From: Corbicula japonica | Taxonomy: Eukaryota > Mollusca > Bivalvia > Venerida > Cyrenidae | Assembly (NCBI GenBank): GCA_038501625.1 | Contig: JAZAYU010000007.1 | Coordinates: 3,079,685-3,143,684 of the forward strand | Direction of reading: 5' to 3' | DNA length: 64,000 nucleotides | In this document: positions 24,713 to 36,699 of the stretch, in pieces | Numbering within the stretch: position 1 is the first letter of the stretch | Layout: each line of letters starts with the position of its first letter | Notes under the pieces: generated by a model | Told to the model about the DNA's origin: nothing | Database searches by the model: none | The model's input: the letters and a program-made list of their open reading frames with translations, nothing else | Translations under genes and position numbers: made by a program

Positions 24713-26899
24713 CAGAATATCATATTGTTAACCTTTTTCTGAATTTACAGATGATTTTTAAGAATAACCGCGATAAATTAATATTGCCTTTATTTTTCTT
24801 AAGTTTATAAATTAAATCTCCGTAACAAATGGCTGTGAAATACCTTGTTGCAAAAGTGATTTTAAACTGCACCTGTATTTTTGAATTAAATCTGGATAGA
24901 ATTTTAGGGAAATTTGGACTAGCTATTTTTCTTTACTGTTCTAGCTTTTCATAACGTGCGTAAAATGATAAAAACATAAAACACAATTATTTGTGCAAAG
25001 TTTTATTGAACTGTATTTTGCCGTTACAGAGATTTTAGATTTTGATATTTTTATTTTTGACTTTTGACAGTCTAACAGGTCGTTGATAATATATTTTCAA
25101 CTTATTCTTTGAGCTTACTCACCATTAAGACTTGTAATTGTTTGTTCGTATGAGAACCTGTTGAAGCAAGTGCGAGGTTGGTGCATCCTTAAACATGGTT
25201 TAAGCCCCCAGTGGCAATTCTTTTCAATTCTTAGCCGCCATTCCCACACCATTGTTTGGTATGGATCGAAATCGTAATGTTTATCGGGGTAAATATTGAG
25301 TTGTGCTCAAACCTGGGCTAGGGAGTGTGAGCAGTAATATGCATTTCCTTTACTGCCAATGAACATGCTTAATCTTACCGAGACTTCAATATTTTCATAT
25401 CTGTCATGTTCGGCGGCGGTCAGAGATCCATTTTCATCTATTTTATTAATTGTTTCTGGTGTCTTATAAGTAGTTGATATTTTATGAACCCATGCTCCAT
25501 TTTCCTCTCTGATCTTTTGCTGTGTGTGTAAGCTGTGTTCTATTATTATAACCATTCTCGATATTAATCACCTTTTCATTATAAACGGATACGCAATGTC
25601 GATAAAACTATTATGTCAATAAAAAGAATCAAAATAAAACAAACAACAAAACAAAAGTTGACGGCGATGGATAGATGATGTGTGTTTTTCAAACAAAGAT
25701 TTCAAATAATTTAAATACTGAAACCAGATTTTTGAAAAATAAAGTTATTGAAATAATTAAATAATTCGTTACTCTTCTCTGAGAGTTTGATTGTTAAAAT
25801 TTGGTATAACGCTGCATGACTAAGCTAAAAAAGATTGATTATAGTAACTATTTAGCAGTTGCTATATAAATTGTAAATAGTCATGAATGAATTATTGCCC
25901 CATTTTGTTATCTACAGTTACGAAATCGAGATGGTTTCATTTGTTTTTATCGTATTGATCCGATTCAAGCTCCCTAAATTACAATCCGGGTAAAAATTAT
26001 GTAAAAGGTATGTGCTATTAGATGAATTTGATGGTCATGAATCTATGAACCTCTTTAAATCACGTGTGGTATCTACTTGGTCTACAACGACCTCACTGAG
26101 TTATGAGATGTAATCTCTGGTTGTATTTACATAATTATGAAAGTGATGTTTCTGTTTTATAATGTTTTAGCTGATGATCGTTAAAGTTTGGTTTAAATAG
26201 TTTGACAGACTGTTACTGATAGATTTTTGTCGATTTCAGTTTATGTATGTATTCTGATCGGTATTTCAAAATTAATAGCAAACAAGAGATGTTTGTAAAA
26301 CATATATGCCCTTAAACTACAATTGGATAGTAATTTGTTGTTATTTTATAGACGGTCACCTTGACCTTTGACCAACTGATCTCAAAATCAAAAGGGGTCA
26401 TCTACTTACCTCCCTACCAAATGTGAAAACGGTACGTGAAATCGTTGTCTAGTTATTGCAAAGAAAATTTGGTTACGGAGGTACCGAAGGACGGACCGCC
26501 CGACCAACAAGTGCTTCTTTGAAGGCGGGTGGGGGGCATAATAATGTAGGTATCCAGATAGTAAAGTCGTCAACTGAATATGAAAAAGAATGGTCATGCT
26601 TTGATTCCGTCTCAATAAGCGTTTCTTCTTTCTAAGTACACAATGTGTCACTAAAATAATTGAACAAGGGGCAGCTTTAAAATTCCTTTATTTAAAAAAA
26701 TGATATCAAATATATAATATACTTAAAGAAATTAGAAACGCAACTTCCTTAATAACGAAATATAGTTTGAGTTTAACAAGTTGCATTTTTAATTTCTTTA
26801 ACTATACGGTCGGAGTAGGTAGGTATGTCTGTAAGAACTAATCCATAAGGAAATTTCAAATCTTTTAAAAGAAATAACTTAGCAAATGCATGCAAAATA
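24713..26899. repeat. Tandem duplication, unit 2 with extra 720 bp
   Basis: A' (24713-25661) and B' (26384-26899) match unit 1. Between them lies unshared sequence. It ends in the typical mollusc block ggtcaccttgacctttgacc joined smoothly to ctcaaaatcaaaaggggtca. That suggests unit 2 keeps the older arrangement. Confidence 0.85.
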
Positions 26900-27195
26900 T
26901 AAAAAAAAAACTTGTTATATTTCTATTCATTTGATAGTGGAATAATATAACCTGGCTAAACATTTTATCCTCAAACATCAAATAAAAAAGAAGACAAAAA
27001 CTCAGCTATAGTGAGTAACTTAAGGTTACAACGCAAACATTAGCATGCCAAATGTGGTCTATGTTCAAATTCACTGATTAATTTGTTTGTCAAAATGACG
27101 TTTATTTACTATCTAAGCAACATCGACATCGGTCATTAATCATAAAAAATAATACCTGCAGATATATAAATAATTAGTCATAGCATTTATTTCGG

Positions 27196-27244
27196 TATAA
27201 TTGAATATATCTGACACACCACTCTTCACTGGAACGAACGAAAG
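27196..27244 (+). promoter_or_regulatory. Candidate promoter and 5' untranslated exon of gene 2
   Basis: TATAATTG at 27196 lies 32 bases before an initiator-like TTCACT (27226-27231). A short exon ends ctggaacgaacgaaag|gtaaga (donor at 27245). The ctgga...gaaag|gt pattern matches the proposed first exons of genes 3 and 4, which supports joining it to the acceptor at 29282 across a 2-kb intron. Confidence 0.5.
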
Positions 27245-28097
27245 GTAAGATAATGTTTATTCTTAAATTTGAGCAGCGTCGCAAAAATGTTATCTTTGGT
27301 ATTTTAAATAATTTTAAAATAATCTTGTTGTTAAATTTTTTAATAATAATGGAAACTAAAATTAACAACCAATGTCAACTGCTCAACCTATAACTACAAT
27401 AACTTTTTCATCCGCTTTTTATTTTACTATGTAAAACAATGATTATTGTTCATGTATGTGTGAGTGTTTTTTTGTTTCAATTTCTAATTTCGTCAGTTTT
27501 TCGTTTGGAACTCGTGCATAGACTGTCTTAGAATATTAGATCACATATACTTGGCTTACAGTCTTCTATAGTACTATAAATTTTGATAATATTTAAAGAC
27601 TTAACAATTTTGTACTGAAACATGTACACGTGACCTTTGATGTTTTGTACTGCTTAGTTTGTTTAGCGGGTTTGCTATTTGCTATTGTCTGTAAGACTTT
27701 CAATGTTATCTTGTGTACATAACTTTACTGCATTAGAAGTATGGGTTTAGCATATTACACGCTACTAATAAAAAAGAAAATTACCAGTTTTTTTGTTTAA
27801 ATTCAAATATTTTGTTCAGTGATGCTATATTTTTTCTTTCGTTTAATTTGTGGCATATGTACATATTAGGATATTTGATAAAAGCGGTAAAATGTTGTTG
27901 CTGTTTTTTCGCAGATGTCAAGCTATCTCCTTTTTCTAAAATACTGATGAGATCGATAATATGCATGTTAAAAAGTCTCAAAGAGCTTATTTGATCGTCA
28001 AATTTAGAAGTTTATGGTATTACAGTAGAAGAAAATCATAATCTTTAAAGCACACTGATGCAAAGAAATAATATACAGTTACTTAAATATCCGGGTT

Positions 28098-28746
28098 TTT
28101 CGGCGTTAGCTGTCTAAGCTCACTTTTGACCTAGTTTTTCGACCAATGAAATATTGTAAATAATACTCGTATTCTCTTATTATGCAGAGGGAAAATGAAA
28201 TAAACTATTTCGATTGGTAGCTATTTACACCATAGAGGCATCTAGCAGGATGGAGAGGTATCTAGTGGGATTTTTATTTTTATGCAGCGGAAAAATCAAA
28301 TAGATTATTTCGATTGGTGTTGTATTGGAGACAAACATATTTACGATTTAAATAACCAGTTAAGTCAATATTGATGGTTTAAATACATTTTTATATGGAA
28401 TATTCTTGGGTGTCAGGTAAACACTTGCATACAACACACAGTGTAAAACGAAAGAGAATTGTAGATATTTCTAATTCTTACTGGTTTCTTTCTAGTTCCT
28501 TTGATACTGTTCGTTGTAGTGTAGTGGCTAACACTCTCGCCTCACAAGCGAAGGCCCCTTGTTCAAAACTCAGGAGGGACACTTTTTTTAAAGTTAATTA
28601 CGTACAAGTTGGTATATTTCGCTTTTTTAACAGGCTGTTTGTATTTATTTTTATTAAATTTCAAGGACATTTATTCATCTTGAGTTCTAACTCTACAAGA
28701 GGTATTTTATTGAAACTGAATAAATGTAGACAAGACTTAATGTAAG
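28098..28746 (+). mobile_element. SINE-like composite repeat with tRNA-like region, copy 1
   Basis: It starts ggcgttagctgtctaagctc and matches 35898-36575 along its length. In the middle (28510-28580) is a degenerate pol III promoter-like block: box A-like tagtgtagtggctaa and box B-like ttgttcaaaactc, spaced as in a tRNA. The 3' part (aaggacatttattcatcttg ... ctctacaagaggtattt) is shared too. An open frame at 28395-28745 crosses the repeat and is not credible as a gene. Confidence 0.7.
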
Positions 28747-29288
28747 ACATTGCTTCTTTAATCGACTTGTTATCACTGTATGAAATTGTTGCATCAGCTT
28801 CAACATTTTTTTGAAAGACACTTTGAATTTATGAGTTGTCATGATTCGGTCGCTTAAACTCTAGGTCATACTAAGAAGGCAGGGAGGGTTCGTCAACAGC
28901 TATAACAAGTAAAATAAAATAACTAAACTGTGTCTGCTTCGCCTCTCTGTATTTCCTTCTTTCTTATATACATGTACATGTATATATAAATCTTTTCCAT
29001 CAACGCCGTTTATCTTTTTTAAAGATATTTCTTGTTTTAATTAACTTCTTTTTAATTAAAGAAATAACAAACCGCTTAATTTTCCACATCCACGTATTTT
29101 TTTCTTAAACCGATAGATTCTAAACCGACACCTTCCAGGATACACATATTGCTGATCAAATTCCTCAAATATTTGCTTTCATTGGCATCATAAGTGTAAT
29201 AATGATTTTCCGTGGTTTTTTTTTGTCAAGTTTTTATTTTGGCTCCGTATATTTATATGAAATGTGATCCTTTACGTTTCAGGTCACA

Positions 29289-29555
29289 ATGGAGGCCCGT
29301 GTTATTGCAACAATTCTTATTGTTATAATTCTTCAAGGGGTCATCTTCCAAGCTGAAGGTCAACGTTGGCATCGTCACGGGGGAGGTTGGGGCAGAGGAG
29401 GTGGTTGGTACGGCGGCGGCCCGTTTGGAGGAAGTGGTTTTGGATTAGGTCTGTTTTCTGGTGCTTTGCTGGGAGGAGGTTTTGGGGGAGGATTTGGCTA
29501 CCCGTTCGGCGGAGGTTTCTTACCAGGACTTTTAGTTGGAGGACTTATTGGTTAA
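29289..29555 (+). CDS. Secreted glycine-rich protein (gene 2)
   Basis: 88 residues. Signal peptide of about 24 residues (VIATILIVIILQGVIFQ core), so the mature chain starts with Gln (QRWHRHGGGW). The rest is Gly-rich: GGSGFGLGLFSGALLGG, FGYPFGGG, ending FLPGLLVGGLIG. The ATG is the first codon after the acceptor (tttacgtttcag|gtcacaATG). The reading frame sits inside one exon, which ends at 29580 (ctcaaaag|gtaaat). The signal peptide and the PGLL-GGLI tail match genes 3 and 4. The SGALLGG block matches gene 5. Likely secreted structural or defence peptide. WHRH near the N-terminus may bind metal (inference). Confidence 0.9.
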   Translation: MEARVIATILIVIILQGVIFQAEGQRWHRHGGGWGRGGGWYGGGPFGGSGFGLGLFSGALLGGGFGGGFGYPFGGGFLPGLLVGGLIG

Positions 29556-29924
29556 CTTAGGATTGGCATTTACTCAAAAGGTAAATATAACTTATTGAAA
29601 GAGATAATTTACATATAACTGAAAAAGGACATTGTCAAAAAAGTCAGTTGCTTCATGAAATTAGTCATGTCTATTATCAATATATTTTTTTAAATTTTAA
29701 TATCATAATTTGGTTGCTTGTTAATGAAATAATTGTTTCAACTGCTGAAATTCAAGTTCATTATATGTAACCATATGTCACATTGGAGTTCTTTTGTTGT
29801 TTAAATTCAATAATAAATATATAAATGTACGTGTTTGACTTGCTTTACATTTTATGAGTACTTGTTTGATTAAGGCTTGTACAATAGGGTTTCTGTTCAA
29901 AACTTTTATATTTCTTTCAAATAG

Positions 29925-30140
29925 GTTACTTATATGTTCCTGATCGATGATCACCGTTTAAAAATCTGGATGAAGACACTGGCTTTGTCAACGAACCCAT
30001 CATTTGAAGAAATGGTGTTTGTTTTCATACAAAATACGGACAAAGTGGAACAGAGACTTGTTTGTTATTATTTCCTCGCTCCGGATGATAAAAATATTTT
30101 ATTTCTGGATTAAAATTGTAAAAAAATAAAACGAATTTGT
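29925..30140 (+). other. 3' untranslated exon of gene 2
   Basis: The acceptor ttctttcaaatag ends at 29924. An AATAAA at about 30126 marks the end. Its distal half is inside a 282-bp tandem duplication, so a second poly(A) region exists downstream. Confidence 0.6.
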
Positions 30141-30550
30141 AGAAAGGGTCGAGATATTGGTATTTGTTCCATCGATTTGCTGTAATCCGTGTTTAAACAT
30201 TCATTTCTTATTACCTATGATTTCCATGGCTTTAAATGTTCATATACTCATTCATGTACGCATGATTTGTCAACGAACCCATCATTTGACGAAATGATGT
30301 TTGTTTTCATACAAAATACGGACAAAGTGGAACATATACTTGTTTGTTATTATTTCCTCGCTCCAGATGATAAAAATATTTTTTTCTGGATTAAAATTGT
30401 AAAAAAACATAAAACGAATTTGTAGAAAGGGTCGAGATATTGGTATTTGTTATATCGATATGCTGAAATCCGTGTTTAAACATTTCATTTCTTATTACCT
30501 ATGATTTCCATGGCTTTCAAAGTTCATATACTCATTCATGTACGCATGAT
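29985..30550. repeat. 282-bp tandem duplication over the 3' end of gene 2
   Basis: ttgtcaacgaacccatcatt at 29985 recurs at 30267, and similarity continues to catgattc at about 30550, with scattered substitutions. Confidence 0.92.
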
Positions 30551-30557
30551 TCAAAAA

Positions 30558-30925
30558 TGTGATAATAGAATAAAGTTAAAATCGCTTTTGTAAAAATATA
30601 TTTCGCGAGCAGCGTGTTATGGAGATTGGTTAACGAATCGAAGGAAAATAAAAGGTACACGTAATTCATGATATTATGTGATTATAAAAAAGTACGACGC
30701 TGTTAAAAATTGCTACTGCAAAAATAAATTTATCAACAGCTTTTTATGGAGACTGATTAAAGAATCGGAGGAAAATAAAAGGTGCACGTAATTAATATTA
30801 ATATGTGATAATAGAATAAAGTACTACGCAATTAAAAATCGCTATGAAAAAATATATTTCTCGACCAGCGTTTTATGGAGATTGATAAACGAATCGGAGG
30901 AAAAACATTGTAAACGTAATTGATG
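30558..30925. repeat. Three-copy ~120-130 bp tandem repeat
   Basis: Units start near 30558, 30677 and 30806 (gtgataatagaataaagt type). Each contains ttatggagattgattaacgaa and ggaggaaaataaaaggt. Identity is roughly 80% by eye. Confidence 0.88.
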
Positions 30926-31254
30926 TATATGTCTCCACATACGTTATGTGAAGTTTACCCGGATTGTTTACCTCTTTGGTTGCATGATGGTTGTATGAGT
31001 TTAAGAGTTTATGGGGGGTGTAGGGAAATCTCGGATAGAAGTGAGTGGGTTGGATGGCGACGATTTGCTAAAACAATTTTATATATGTTTGCTCATATAA
31101 GAACCTGACGGTTCACATCATTTCCTTTTAAGCATGTTCTATTATGAAAAATGTTATGAAAGTCATTTTCCTGAAATGACGAGATAAATCAAATTTATGG
31201 TAATATATGAACAGATTTATCACTATACATGTATTTGATTTCATACAAACCATA

Positions 31255-31382
31255 TACAATTGCACATGTTATTTATTCAAGAAAAAATACATGCTTAACT
31301 TCTATATCTATTTTATGGATTCTAAATAACTTCACACAGTATGCAGGAACAATATTGTCATCAGTCCGATATAGCAATGCAC
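31255..31382 (-). other. 3' untranslated exon of gene 3
   Basis: On the minus strand an acceptor (ttaaaactttcag) is followed by gtgcattgctatatcggact, which aligns with the 3' exon of gene 4 (atgcattgctg ... tatatcggactta). AATAAA lies at 31272-31277 in reverse complement. Intron 2 would run 32978-31383. Confidence 0.75.
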
Positions 31383-31389
31383 CTGAAAG

Positions 31390-32530
31390 TTTTAAAACAT
31401 ATAAAATAGTCTGTATTTATCAATCACAACACATAACAAATTATATCAAATGATATGAAACAGAAAAGAGAGAATAAACATATAAAACGAAAACAATCCA
31501 ATAAAAATGTAGATTAACTCAAATAAGTTAAATCATCTGATATTTGTTGGGGGATAACAAACGAAATCTTTTTTAATTAGTCCATGAATACTTGAAAAAG
31601 GAAAATTGCCAACTGCACGCCGTTAATTCGTTGCCAAAAGGGTTTATATTTATAGGCAAGTTTGTGATGATTTCTTTAAGTTAAATCAGTTATTTACTTT
31701 GCGTTTGAAGCAAATTATACCTGTTTGGCAGTTGTTAAAATAATGTGATCATTCCAAACGTAAAAACTAACTACTCGTACCAATCTTTGATAGCCCGTCT
31801 CCAAACCTTTTCTTATACTGGATGAACTTTTATATCAATTCTCAAAATCGCAACAGGAAATTGATAACTTGAGTAAAATTTTATGATTTGAATTTACTTA
31901 TGAATGCTACTATAAGAATGCTTATCATGCATATCAGGAAATCCCAATCTTTGAAGCAATTAGAAGAGAATAGCTAGATAAATTTGCAACATCACCAATT
32001 TATATATGGGTAAAAAAGTAAAAACAGAACCACACGGTCAAATACTTATTACGCGTGTCTCTGTTTAAAGTCAAGCAGGTCATGTTCAAGTTATAAATTT
32101 TATTTATTTAATTGTTAAACTGTTGTGTTATTTCAGACACACGTGTATTTTTATCACATCAGTTACAAACTTATTCATCCTGATAAATAATAAATAATTA
32201 TGGATGAGTAGAGTTTCATGCTCTACTCTGTTGATATAATCAAAAATAATCTTAAAGCAGATTGGGTATTTTCCAAAGTGATTATACTCATACGGAACAC
32301 TTGGAAATATCAAATTTTCAAAACTTTTAGCTGAAGAAATATATTTTAATATTACTTGTCTGCTACGTCATTGTCATCATAAACTTGCTATATTTGGACA
32401 CACACTGTTTCTGATTTAGAATGAACTGTATTCATTTTGCCACTTGCAGGCTAAATAACTTTGTTAAAAAGAACACAGTAAACTTTACATACAAGATCAT
32501 TTATCTAGTTTAGTTTCCAAGATTTGATAT
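31390..32530. other. Intron 2 of gene 3, no other gene seen
   Basis: AT-rich, with only short chance frames. Confidence 0.45.
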
Positions 32531-32552
32531 TATTATTGAACGACTAGCTTCC

Positions 32553-32701
32553 AGTGCCCAAGGTTATAAAACTGAGCATGGAAACCAGTCTCAAATCTCA
32601 AGCATCTGATTGGCTGAAATGGCGACTGGTCGCCATTTCAGCCAATCAGATGCTTGAGATTTGAGACTGGTTTCCAAACTCAGCTTTATAACCTTTAGCA
32701 C
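32553..32701. mobile_element. Palindromic MITE, copy A
   Basis: The left arm tgcccaaggttataaaactg... to gctgaaatggcgac mirrors the right arm across a centre at about 32627 (gcgactggtcgc). Arms are about 72 bp with almost no loop. CAG stands directly before the left end and after the right end. Other copies are at 41413, 52330 and 57873. Confidence 0.93.
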
Positions 32702-32990
32702 AGGCTTAAGTAAAACCTCTTATAAAGACCACCTAGAAATTATGACCACATTTATAGTAAGACTACAATTTCAACGTCGCTTTTAACATTTTTCGCTATT
32801 TTCCGCCCATGAATGAAGACCACCCAACTATAGAGAACCCTTTTGACCAGTCAATGGTTCTTAAAGAGTTCTAATGTAATTATCTCAGCAAACTTACGCA
32901 TATTACATATACTTAGCCGATGAAACTGCCAATTACTGGGCCAGTGGCAGATAGTTAAAAATGATCATATGCACTTACACATGTAGATAA

Positions 32991-33236
32991 TTAGCCGAAT
33001 ATTAATCCTCCAGCGAGTAACCCAGGAAAGAATCCGCCGCCGAATGGGCCGTAACCGTAGCCTCCGTAGCCGCCAAATAAACCTCCGCCTATCAGGGCAC
33101 CACCAAGAAAGCCAGCTCCAAAGCCCGGGCCCCATCCACCACGACCGTAGCCATATCCAAACTGGGCGTCAACCTCAAAGAATACTCCTTGAAGAAGTAA
33201 CCCGATTAAGAGTAGTGAAATAAACCGGGAAGTCAT
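32991..33236 (-). CDS. Secreted glycine-rich protein (gene 3)
   Basis: 81 residues. The signal peptide (SLLLIGLLLQGVFFEVDA) is followed by a mature chain starting QFGYGYGRGGWG. Gly/Tyr repeats follow (GGYGGYGYGPFGGG), with a hydrophobic tail FFPGLLAGGLIFG. The coding exon runs from the acceptor at 33243 (ctatttacag|ctcacaATG) to the donor at 32978 (ctacatgt|gtaagt), with the stop 12 bases before the exon end. The N- and C-terminal coding sequence and both flanking intron edges match gene 4, 6 kb away, so the two are recent tandem copies in the same orientation. A structural or defence role is suggested by composition only. Confidence 0.9.
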   Translation of the reverse strand: MTSRFISLLLIGLLLQGVFFEVDAQFGYGYGRGGWGPGFGAGFLGGALIGGGLFGGYGGYGYGPFGGGFFPGLLAGGLIFG

Positions 33237-33244
33237 TGTGAGCT

Positions 33245-35115
33245 GTAAATAGAATTTGAATATAAAGTTATAAAAACAAGATGAAAAAAGGAAAACAGAA
33301 AAAAAAGGAAAACAAAATTGAAGGCGAAGAACATTGTGGATTGTATACTATTTAGTGATGATGCATAATAATCTTGATCAGAAGTATCTTCTTGTGTATA
33401 AAATATGATTAGTTTAGAAATATGATCCTAAGCGAGTGACGATTATAATTTAAAATGTTAAAGTTCTCTTTGATTCAACTTCATCTATTCAACTTTCTAC
33501 GTTTTTAAACAAAGAAGAAGCGAATATTTCAATAGTAAATGCTATTTTAAAATCGATGTTCAAGGTTTGCTTATACGTTTTGGTGTGCCACTTTGTGGTC
33601 CAATCGGTACCATAGCCAGGTTAAAACTTTACTTCTAATATTTATATATTCTTATTACATTAGGCAGTACAATTTTACAATTTAATTTTGCCTAATTTAA
33701 CTGTCTGACATTTGTATTATTTTATCTTTTCTCTTATATTTTCGAAATGTTGTATTTAAGTTCTTTATTAAGGCCTACGTAATTAACCAAATAGTCAATA
33801 CATTAATAAACTGAGTCTTATAGAATGTGAATTTTTTCACAGAATAGCAATAAAACTTGGTCATATGAAGGATATGTTTTGGGTTTCTTTCATATCAGAT
33901 CAGTAAATGTTGCTGGAAAAATCGTCTTTCATTCCCCTATAAGACGACCCACGCGCTGTACAATATTGAATGAGAAAAAAATCATCCGCTCTTGCAACAA
34001 AATTGTCAAACGGTATGCAAGAAAAGGTATCTGTCAGTTATGCTCGAGGTTCAGCATCTCTATACCGCACAAAAATAATTCATTCTGTCGAATGTTCTCA
34101 TCCTATTCAAACGCATAATAACGCCATTTCAATTACTGAAGTATTCTGTTTGAGGATATTTTTCCCTAGTTGAAAATTCTGCAGTTATGGTATCTATACA
34201 TTGATTATATTTTTATATGATAAAACAATGTAACCATAGATATCATTCACACATGATCAAATTATATTTATCGTGTATTGATTGATTCTCGAAATTCCTA
34301 CTTTTTTATATAAAACATGAAAATGCACAATTTAGAGTTTACTTTGGTATCTGATGAACATATATATTTTAATTATAAAACAATGTAAAGTGAGATACCC
34401 AACAAAAACTAATCAAAATTTCTTTATCTTGTATATCTTTACAGAGAAATTGAAAAATTCCTACAAAATATCGAAAAAGTATAAAAAAATATCCAATCCC
34501 GAGGGTGATTGATTATGGTACATTATGCCTATCGTGCATTGATTTATAGCCAAATTACAGAAATTCCTTCTAAGTTAAAAAAAAAACAGAACATGAAAAT
34601 ACCCAATGTAGGTGTTCTACCATGGTATTTATACAACCATAACGTTTTTTAAATTATAGAACATGAATGTAAAATGTAATAACACACAAAATAATCAAAT
34701 GTTCGTTACCGAGTTATTGATTTATAGCGTTTAAGAAATTGTATCTTTTAAATGAAAGAACAATCGAAAATGAAAACATGAAAAGAATGATCAGATCATC
34801 TTTCTCGTGTATTGATTTATAGCAAAATTCCAGGAAATCCTGCTTAAAATATTGAAAACAACTACTTAAAATCATATTTCAATCACTTAATTCCTTTTAA
34901 GAAATTATATTTTCTGAGTTTCTGTGTTCGTCGTTTGTGTTCAAGTGTCTTTTTCTGCTCCAACTACAGATCAACCAGACGATATATTTAAAGATACAAT
35001 CTTAAACGAATGCGTAAGCAAACAAAGTAAAATACTGATGTAAAAATAAGCGAAAATATTTAAACTGTAATTTATATCCATTTATTTAAAAGTTACATTC
35101 TGTAAAGTTGTTGCC
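33245..35115. other. Intron 1 of gene 3, AT-rich
   Basis: Between 34195 and 34960 short related blocks recur (tattgatttatagc, aaaatgcacaattta and variants), suggesting a decayed tandem repeat. Short frames at 33879-34173 have no supporting features. Confidence 0.45.
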
Positions 35116-35118
35116 TAC

Positions 35119-35179
35119 CTTATCTAGATAAAGTCTCCAGAAATACTGAGGATGATGCTTGACATGTGTTGAATTTATC
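35119..35179 (-). promoter_or_regulatory. Candidate promoter and 5' untranslated exon of gene 3
   Basis: On the minus strand GATAAATT (35179-35172) is followed 32 bases later by an initiator-like CAGT (A at 35147) and a 29-base exon ending tctggagactttatctagataag|gtaggc. Gene 4 has the same GTGATAAATT box, the same 32-base spacing and a similar exon (ctctggacttggcgaagaaaag|gtaata). Shared spacing in duplicated genes supports the call. Confidence 0.6.
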
Positions 35180-35591
35180 ACTTTGCCTGTTCTTATCAAT
35201 CATTCATCAAACTGTAAATTTACATAATTTAGATCTTAAAATTTCACACAATCCAATTAACTTGATTTCATCAATTTTAACAGTTTTAATATAGATTTAT
35301 TAACCTAATGTTTTTGTTATTGAATAGCAAATGTAGCCAGGATTTTTTAACAATAATAAAAACATGTAAAAACAAGAAAGCAAATTTATCCATCCAGAAA
35401 AAAGTGTAAAAATGTTGCTGTGAATGACATAATTGTGCCTATGGTCTAAAAATAATTATTGCAAACATGAAAAAGGGCTTAACTCACATTTTGCAAAATT
35501 CCGACTGCTCGGAAACAATCAAGAACTGTGTTTTGCAAAGTTCATTCGGATATATGCGATAAAATACTTCCTTCAAACGTCATCGGTGACA

Positions 35592-35678
35592 ATGTCATTA
35601 ACTATGCTATATTTTGTTGGATTTTTTTTTATTGCGTTGCTAATGCATGCAGCAGTATCTAGTAGGTGGGCGGGGTGA
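35592..35678 (+). CDS. Possible signal-peptide exon or truncated secreted peptide
   Basis: ATG at 35592, in the context ggtgacaATG that resembles the gtcacaATG starts of genes 2-4, opens a 28-residue frame. Its first 24 residues look like a signal peptide (LYFVGFFFIALLMHAAVSS). The frame stops four codons later. A donor-like agtag|gtgggc overlaps the end, so the exon could splice onward. It may be a dead family member or chance. Confidence 0.25.
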   Translation: MSLTMLYFVGFFFIALLMHAAVSSRWAG

Positions 35679-35897
35679 AGAAACATAGCTACCTGTATAT
35701 ACTTTAGAACCTGCCATGGCAATTATAAGGAATGTATCCTAGAACTTTATTCAAAAGTTATGTAGCAAGTTGTACTGCCGCTAATCGTTCTTTTTTGTGA
35801 TATATCATTCATTTAAAGACGGTTAGTTATAAACATACGCTCTGAGACTCTCATTTTCTCTTTTTGTGTGTGGTTGGCTGTTTTTGTTCGGCGTTAT

Positions 35898-36575
35898 TCG
35901 GCGTTATTCGGCGTTAGCTGTCTAAGCTAACTTTTGACCTAGTGTTTTGACCAATGAAATGTTGTAAATAAAACTTATTATGCATCGGGAAAATCAACAA
36001 GATTATTTCGATTGGTTGTTAGTGGTGGTTGTTTACGAATACCGTAACGATTTTTATATTGTGTGTAAGTATTTACCTGGCACTTACATGTTCGGGCATT
36101 TTCGTTTTTAAAAGCGATAACTGAGTCGGAGAAATCATTTTACGTTATAAATAACCAGTTAAGTCAATTGAAAGCTTTTATACGATTCTATATGGAATAT
36201 CCAGGGATGTCAAGTAAACACTGGCGTACAATACACAATTTAAAAGGACAAAGAAGTACAGATATTTCTAGTTCTTACTGGTTCCTTTCTAGTTTCTTTG
36301 ATACTGATTGTCAATTTCAAGTCCAGAAACACATATGGCACTTGGTGTAGTGGATATATCACTCGCCTTAGAAGACGAGGCCCCGGGTTCATTACTCGGA
36401 AGGGACACTTTTTAAAAAGTTAACATACGTAAAAGTTATGTAGATTTCGCTTTTGTGACAAGTAGTTATTATTTATATTTAATATATTTTAAGGACATTT
36501 ATTCATCTTGTATTCTAACTCTACAAGAGGTATTTCAATGAAAATGAATAAATGCAGATCAAGACAACTTAATGT
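35898..36575 (+). mobile_element. SINE-like composite repeat with tRNA-like region, copy 2
   Basis: It aligns with 28098-28746. The tRNA-like block (36335-36406) reads ttggtgtagtggatatatca for box A and ccgggttcattactcgg for box B, closer to a real tRNA than copy 1. Directly upstream ttcggcgtta is repeated three times (35888-35920). Confidence 0.7.
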
Positions 36576-36699
36576 AAGAATAAATGGAAAAGACATTCGC
36601 TGGCCACCGAACATGACAAATATAAAAAAAGCGTGCTCTATTTGATTTAGTCTGATTATGGGCAGTAATGAAAACGCATATTACTCAGTATGTCGAAAA

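Noticed and set aside
23851..25555. Two near-identical 82-codon minus frames as duplicated genes
   Set aside because: They lie inside a dispersed repeat present elsewhere without the frame, and have no splice sites or domain.
28510..28580. tRNA gene
   Set aside because: Box A and B resemblance is partial, stems do not pair well by eye, and the block lies within a dispersed repeat.
29366..29560. Arg/Trp-rich frame overlapping gene 2 (a similar one overlaps gene 5 at 47180-47518)
   Set aside because: Shadow frames of GGN glycine codons; no signal peptide and no separate start context.
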